Of a DNA stretch of 64,000 nt, positions 61,224 to 64,000 are shown one piece after another. The position numbers and the translations under genes are program-made. Each line of letters opens with the position of its first letter. The stretch's first letter is position 1. The DNA is from Rhizobium sp. (GTDB lineage: Bacteria > Pseudomonadota > Gammaproteobacteria > Burkholderiales > Thiobacillaceae): contig JAIBEL010000030.1 of the NCBI GenBank assembly GCA_019459285.1, forward strand, positions 1-64,000, written 5' to 3'. Below the pieces are notes generated by a model. The model searched no databases. It had not been told where the DNA came from and saw only the letters and a list, made by a program, of their open reading frames with translations.

Positions 61224-61748
61224 TCAAATTTTCTTCTTCGGCGCCAGCATCATCACCAGCTGACGGCCTTCCATCTTCGGGAACTGCTCGACCACCGCGA
61301 GTTCGGCCAGGTCGTTCGACACGCGCCGCAACTGGGCCATGCCGATTTCCTGGTGAGCCATCTCACGGCCCCGAAAACGCAATGTAATCTTGGTCTTATC
61401 GCCTTCTTCAAGAAACTTGATGAGGTTGCGAAGCTTGATCTGGTAATCGCCTTCGTCCGTACCCGGGCGGAACTTGATTTCCTTGATCTGGACCTGCTTC
61501 TGCTTCAGCTTGGCTTCGTGCTGCTTCTTGCTTTCCTGGTATTTGAACTTGCCGTAGTCCATGATCTTGGCCACGGGCGGCTGGGCCGTCGGCGCAATTT
61601 CAACCAGATCCAGGTCAGCTTCTTCCGCCTGCCGCAGCGCATCGTAAATTTTCACGATGCCAAGCTGCTCGCCTTCCACACCGACCAACCGCACCTCAGG
61701 GGCTGTAATTTCACCATTGATGCGTGTCTGCTTCTTTTCTGTCGCGAT
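61224..61748 (-). CDS. infC: Translation initiation factor IF-3, ATC start codon
   Basis: 174 residues. The start is ATC at 61748, with GGAGA 7 nt upstream; the ATG at 61805 would add a non-conserved extension. Blocks [56 protein letters not shown] and [21 protein letters not shown] are typical. A non-AUG start is known for infC in other bacteria, where IF-3 discriminates against such codons and so represses itself. Confidence 0.93.
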   Translation of the reverse strand: MATEKKQTRINGEITAPEVRLVGVEGEQLGIVKIYDALRQAEEADLDLVEIAPTAQPPVAKIMDYGKFKYQESKKQHEAKLKQKQVQIKEIKFRPGTDEGDYQIKLRNLIKFLEEGDKTKITLRFRGREMAHQEIGMAQLRRVSNDLAELAVVEQFPKMEGRQLVMMLAPKKKI

Positions 61749-61814
61749 GAGTCGTTCTCCAAATAAAAACCTGACGCCAGGCGCCGAGGCAAAAAGGTCA
61801 AACAATAAATAAAG

Positions 61815-61842
61815 AAGGCGCGGGATAGAACCCCGACGCCTT
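61815..61842 (-). terminator. Hairpin between thrS and infC
   Basis: AAGGCG/CGCCTT and CGGG/CCCG form a two-part stem (one unpaired base between them), followed on the minus strand by CTTTATTTATT. It is terminator-like and could lower infC transcription relative to thrS. Confidence 0.5.
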
Positions 61843-61854
61843 GTTTGACCGCTG

Positions 61855-63768
61855 TTACTGGCGCGCCAGCGTTTCCGCTTTCAGGCGCGCAATCAAGTCA
61901 TTCAAACCGAACTGCCCCAGATCCTGATTACCACGGGCACGGACGGCGACCACTCCGGCCTCCATCTCCTTGTCACCGACGACCACCTGATAAGGCAGCT
62001 TCTGCAAGCTATGTTCCCGAATTTTATAGGTAATCTTGTTATTACTCAAGTCCGACACCGCGCGGATGCCCGCCTCGCGCAGCGCCTGTACGACTTTCCG
62101 GGCATATTCGGCCTGGCGTTCGCTGATATTCAGGACCATCACCTGCACCGGCGCCAGCCACAGCGGGAAGTTTCCGGCGTGGTGCTCGATCAGGATGCCG
62201 ATGAAACGCTCCATCGAACCCAGGATCGCGCGATGCAGCATCACCGGCGGCTTGCGGCTGTTGTCCTCGTCGACGAACTCGGCACCGAGCCGCACTGGCA
62301 GGTTGAAGTCGAGCTGGATGGTGCCGCATTGCCACAGCCGGCCGAGCGTGTCCTTCAGCGTGAATTCGATCTTGGGGCCATAAAAGGCGCCCTCGCCCGG
62401 TTGCAGGTCGAAGGCCAGCTTGTTCTTTTCGAGCGCGGCGGCGAGCGCCGCTTCGGCTTTGTCCCAGCTCTCGTCCGAGCCGACGCGCTTGTCCGGGCGA
62501 GTCGACAGCTTGACCAGCACGTCGTTGAAGCCGAAGTCGGTGTAGACCTTCTGCAGCATGACGATGAAGTCCGCCACTTCCGCCTCGATCTGGTCCTCGG
62601 TGCAGAAGATGTGCGCGTCGTCCTGGGTGAAGCCGCGCACCCGCATGATGCCGTGCAGCGCGCCCGACGGCTCGTTGCGGTGGCAGGAGCCGAACTCGGC
62701 CAGACGCAGCGGCAGATCACGGTAGGAATGCAGGCCGCTGTTGAAGATCTGCACGTGTCCCGGGCAGTTCATCGGCTTGACCGCATAGTCGCGGTTTTCC
62801 GAGGACGTGGTGAACATGTTGTCGCGGTAGTTGTCCCAGTGGCCGGATTTCTCCCACAGGCTGCGGTCCATCACCGCCGGCGTGCGCACTTCCTGGTAGC
62901 CGTATTCGACGAACTTCTGCCGCATGTACTGCTCGATCTGCTGCCACACGATCCAGCCCTTGGGATGCCAGAACACCATGCCCGGCGCCTCGTCCTGCAT
63001 GTGCAAGAGATCGAGCTGCTTGGCGAGCCGGCGGTGATCGCGCTTCTCCGCCTCTTCCAGGCGGTGCAGGTAGGCCTCGAGGTCTTCCTTCTTCGCCCAC
63101 GCGGTGCCGTAGATGCGCTGCAGCATAGGGTTCTTCGAATCGCCGCGCCAGTAGGCGCCGGCCAGCTTCATCAGCTTGAACGCACGCGGCAGCTTGCCTG
63201 TCGACGGCAGGTGCGGGCCGCGACAGACGTCGAACCACTCGCCCTGGCGGTAGATCGAGAGTTCCTCGCCCTTGGGAATCACCTCGTCGATGATCTGCAC
63301 CTTGTAGGTCTCGCCCAGTTCGGCGAACGCGCGCGTGGCGTCCTCGCGCGACCACACCTCGCGCTGGATCGGCAGGTCGCGCTTGACGATTTCCTCCATG
63401 CGTTTTTCGATCGCCACCAAGTCGTCGGGGGTAAACGGCTCCGCGCGCGCGAAGTCGTAGTAGAAGCCGTCCTCGATTGACGGGCCGATGGTCACCTGTG
63501 TGCCCGGATAGAGTTCCTGCACTGCCTGCGCCATCACGTGCGCGGCATCATGGCGGATCAGGTCCAGCGCCTCCGCGTCCTTGGCCGTGACGATGGCGAG
63601 TTGCGCATCCGCATCGATGAGGTGGCTGGTGTCGACCAGCTTGCCGTTCACCCGCCCGGCGAGCGCCGCCTTGGCGAGTCCGGCGCCGATGCTCGCTGCG
63701 ACCTGCGCGACCGTGACCGGCCCCTCGAATGGGCGGACCGAACCATCGGGAAGCGTGACGTTGACCAT
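61855..63768 (-). CDS. thrS: Threonyl-tRNA synthetase
   Basis: 637 residues, standard length. N-terminal TGS domain ([20 protein letters not shown]), editing domain with [14 protein letters not shown] and [13 protein letters not shown]-like ([19 protein letters not shown]), catalytic domain with [30 protein letters not shown] and [20 protein letters not shown], and the anticodon-binding domain at the end. It begins 18 nt after the terminator-like leader described below. Confidence 0.97.
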   Translation of the reverse strand: MVNVTLPDGSVRPFEGPVTVAQVAASIGAGLAKAALAGRVNGKLVDTSHLIDADAQLAIVTAKDAEALDLIRHDAAHVMAQAVQELYPGTQVTIGPSIEDGFYYDFARAEPFTPDDLVAIEKRMEEIVKRDLPIQREVWSREDATRAFAELGETYKVQIIDEVIPKGEELSIYRQGEWFDVCRGPHLPSTGKLPRAFKLMKLAGAYWRGDSKNPMLQRIYGTAWAKKEDLEAYLHRLEEAEKRDHRRLAKQLDLLHMQDEAPGMVFWHPKGWIVWQQIEQYMRQKFVEYGYQEVRTPAVMDRSLWEKSGHWDNYRDNMFTTSSENRDYAVKPMNCPGHVQIFNSGLHSYRDLPLRLAEFGSCHRNEPSGALHGIMRVRGFTQDDAHIFCTEDQIEAEVADFIVMLQKVYTDFGFNDVLVKLSTRPDKRVGSDESWDKAEAALAAALEKNKLAFDLQPGEGAFYGPKIEFTLKDTLGRLWQCGTIQLDFNLPVRLGAEFVDEDNSRKPPVMLHRAILGSMERFIGILIEHHAGNFPLWLAPVQVMVLNISERQAEYARKVVQALREAGIRAVSDLSNNKITYKIREHSLQKLPYQVVVGDKEMEAGVVAVRARGNQDLGQFGLNDLIARLKAETLARQ

Positions 63769-63785
63769 TTTCAGACTCCAGAAAC

Positions 63786-63814
63786 GAAAAAAAGCGCGGA
63801 CCGGCCGCGCTTTC
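63786..63814 (-). terminator. Intrinsic terminator immediately upstream of thrS
   Basis: On the minus strand AAAGCGCGG and CCGCGCTTT form a 9-bp stem with a short loop, followed by seven T. It ends about 17 nt before the thrS ATG and thus lies after the leader ORF and inside the thrS leader. It may terminate the tRNA-Val transcript or act as an attenuator. Confidence 0.8.
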
Positions 63815-63867
63815 AGGTATTACAGATGAAGTTGCAGAAACTCTGCGAACAGCGATGCGCCGGGTTT

Positions 63868-63903
63868 TTATCCAGTGACAGCCTGGCTAGTTCGCGGTGA
63901 CAT
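63868..63903 (-). CDS. Short leader ORF upstream of the thrS terminator
   Basis: Eleven codons, MSPRTSQAVTG, preceded by a perfect GGAGG 7 nt from the ATG. Two of the codons are ACT (Thr), a codon uncommon in this GC-rich genome; TCA, CGA and GGA are also uncommon. The stop lies about 55 nt before the terminator at 63786-63814. The arrangement fits a leader peptide whose translation sets the fate of the terminator. Only two Thr codons makes classic threonine attenuation uncertain. Confidence 0.5.
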   Translation of the reverse strand: MSPRTSQAVTG

Positions 63904-63966
63904 TTCGCAACCTCCGTGGGCAGTTCAGCCCTTCTTGAAACCGGGTCATCCCGACCCCTTAAATAT

Positions 63967-64000
63967 TGGTAGGCGCGATTGGACTCGAACCAACGACCCC
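63967..64000 (-). tRNA. 3' part of a tRNA, probably tRNA-Val (GAC), cut by the window end
   Basis: Read on the minus strand this is the variable region, T-arm GGTTCGAGTCC, acceptor strand and encoded CCA (CGCGCCTACCA). The anticodon lies beyond the window. The assignment to valine rests on my memory of this tRNA and of its place upstream of thrS in betaproteobacteria. Confidence 0.75.

Overview
The window is a GC-rich, gene-dense bacterial chromosome segment, and the gene content points to a betaproteobacterium. The best evidence is the block at the right end, read leftwards: tRNA-Val, thrS, infC, rpmI, rplT, pheS, pheT, ihfA, a MerR-type regulator gene and tRNA-Pro. A Thiobacillus-like or other Nitrosomonadales-type lineage fits the DUF2173 proteins, the DoxX proteins and the many c-di-GMP proteins, but the genus cannot be fixed from the sequence alone. 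No prophage, complete insertion sequence, CRISPR array or rRNA operon is visible.

Layout. 0-10 kb is accessory: a truncated hypothetical gene, three overlapping DUF2173 paralogues, a ferritin-like diiron protein, a DUF3943 outer-membrane protein, a toxin-antitoxin locus whose toxin has decayed while operator and antitoxin remain, a DoxX protein beside an AraC fragment, a HAF-repeat autotransporter, and a regulator with a beta-propeller partner. 10-20 kb carries small housekeeping and stress genes (SnoaL-like protein, DNA glycosylase, cytochrome c, methyltransferase, diguanylate cyclase, OmpA-like protein, LysR regulator with divergent thioesterase, GST, cyclopropane fatty acid synthase). 20-34 kb has a DUF1223 remnant, a ppx operon, a large PAS/GAF/GGDEF/EAL protein, a metallo-beta-lactamase-fold enzyme, a receiver-GGDEF protein, TauE, a DUF190-crcB fluoride pair, a frameshifted DinB gene and a DUF302 protein.

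34-38.5 kb holds a sensor kinase / sigma-54 activator pair divergent from a short ORF and a DUF599 membrane protein. The intergenic region contains a near-consensus sigma-54 promoter and two matching palindromes (GTTGC-N5-GCAAC), so a complete regulatory circuit can be read from the sequence. 38.5-46 kb has rlhA, yceI with a cytochrome b561, and a molybdenum-cofactor cluster (moaE, moaD, moeA, mobB divergent from moaA) with a ModE-like box. 45.7-48.9 kb has an EgtB/SenA-like synthase divergent from selD-egtD, which suggests selenoneine (or ergothioneine) synthesis. 48.9-56 kb has an HD-GYP protein, a DoxX remnant, an MFS transporter, selO with a palindrome inserted in frame, and sodB.

56-64 kb is the translation operon. 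Three possible control elements are visible in it: an 11-codon leader ORF followed by an intrinsic terminator just ahead of thrS, an ATC start codon for infC, and a structured leader before rpmI. At least five genes in the window are broken (RelE-like toxin, AraC, DUF1223, DinB, DoxX), so the accessory part appears to be eroding.
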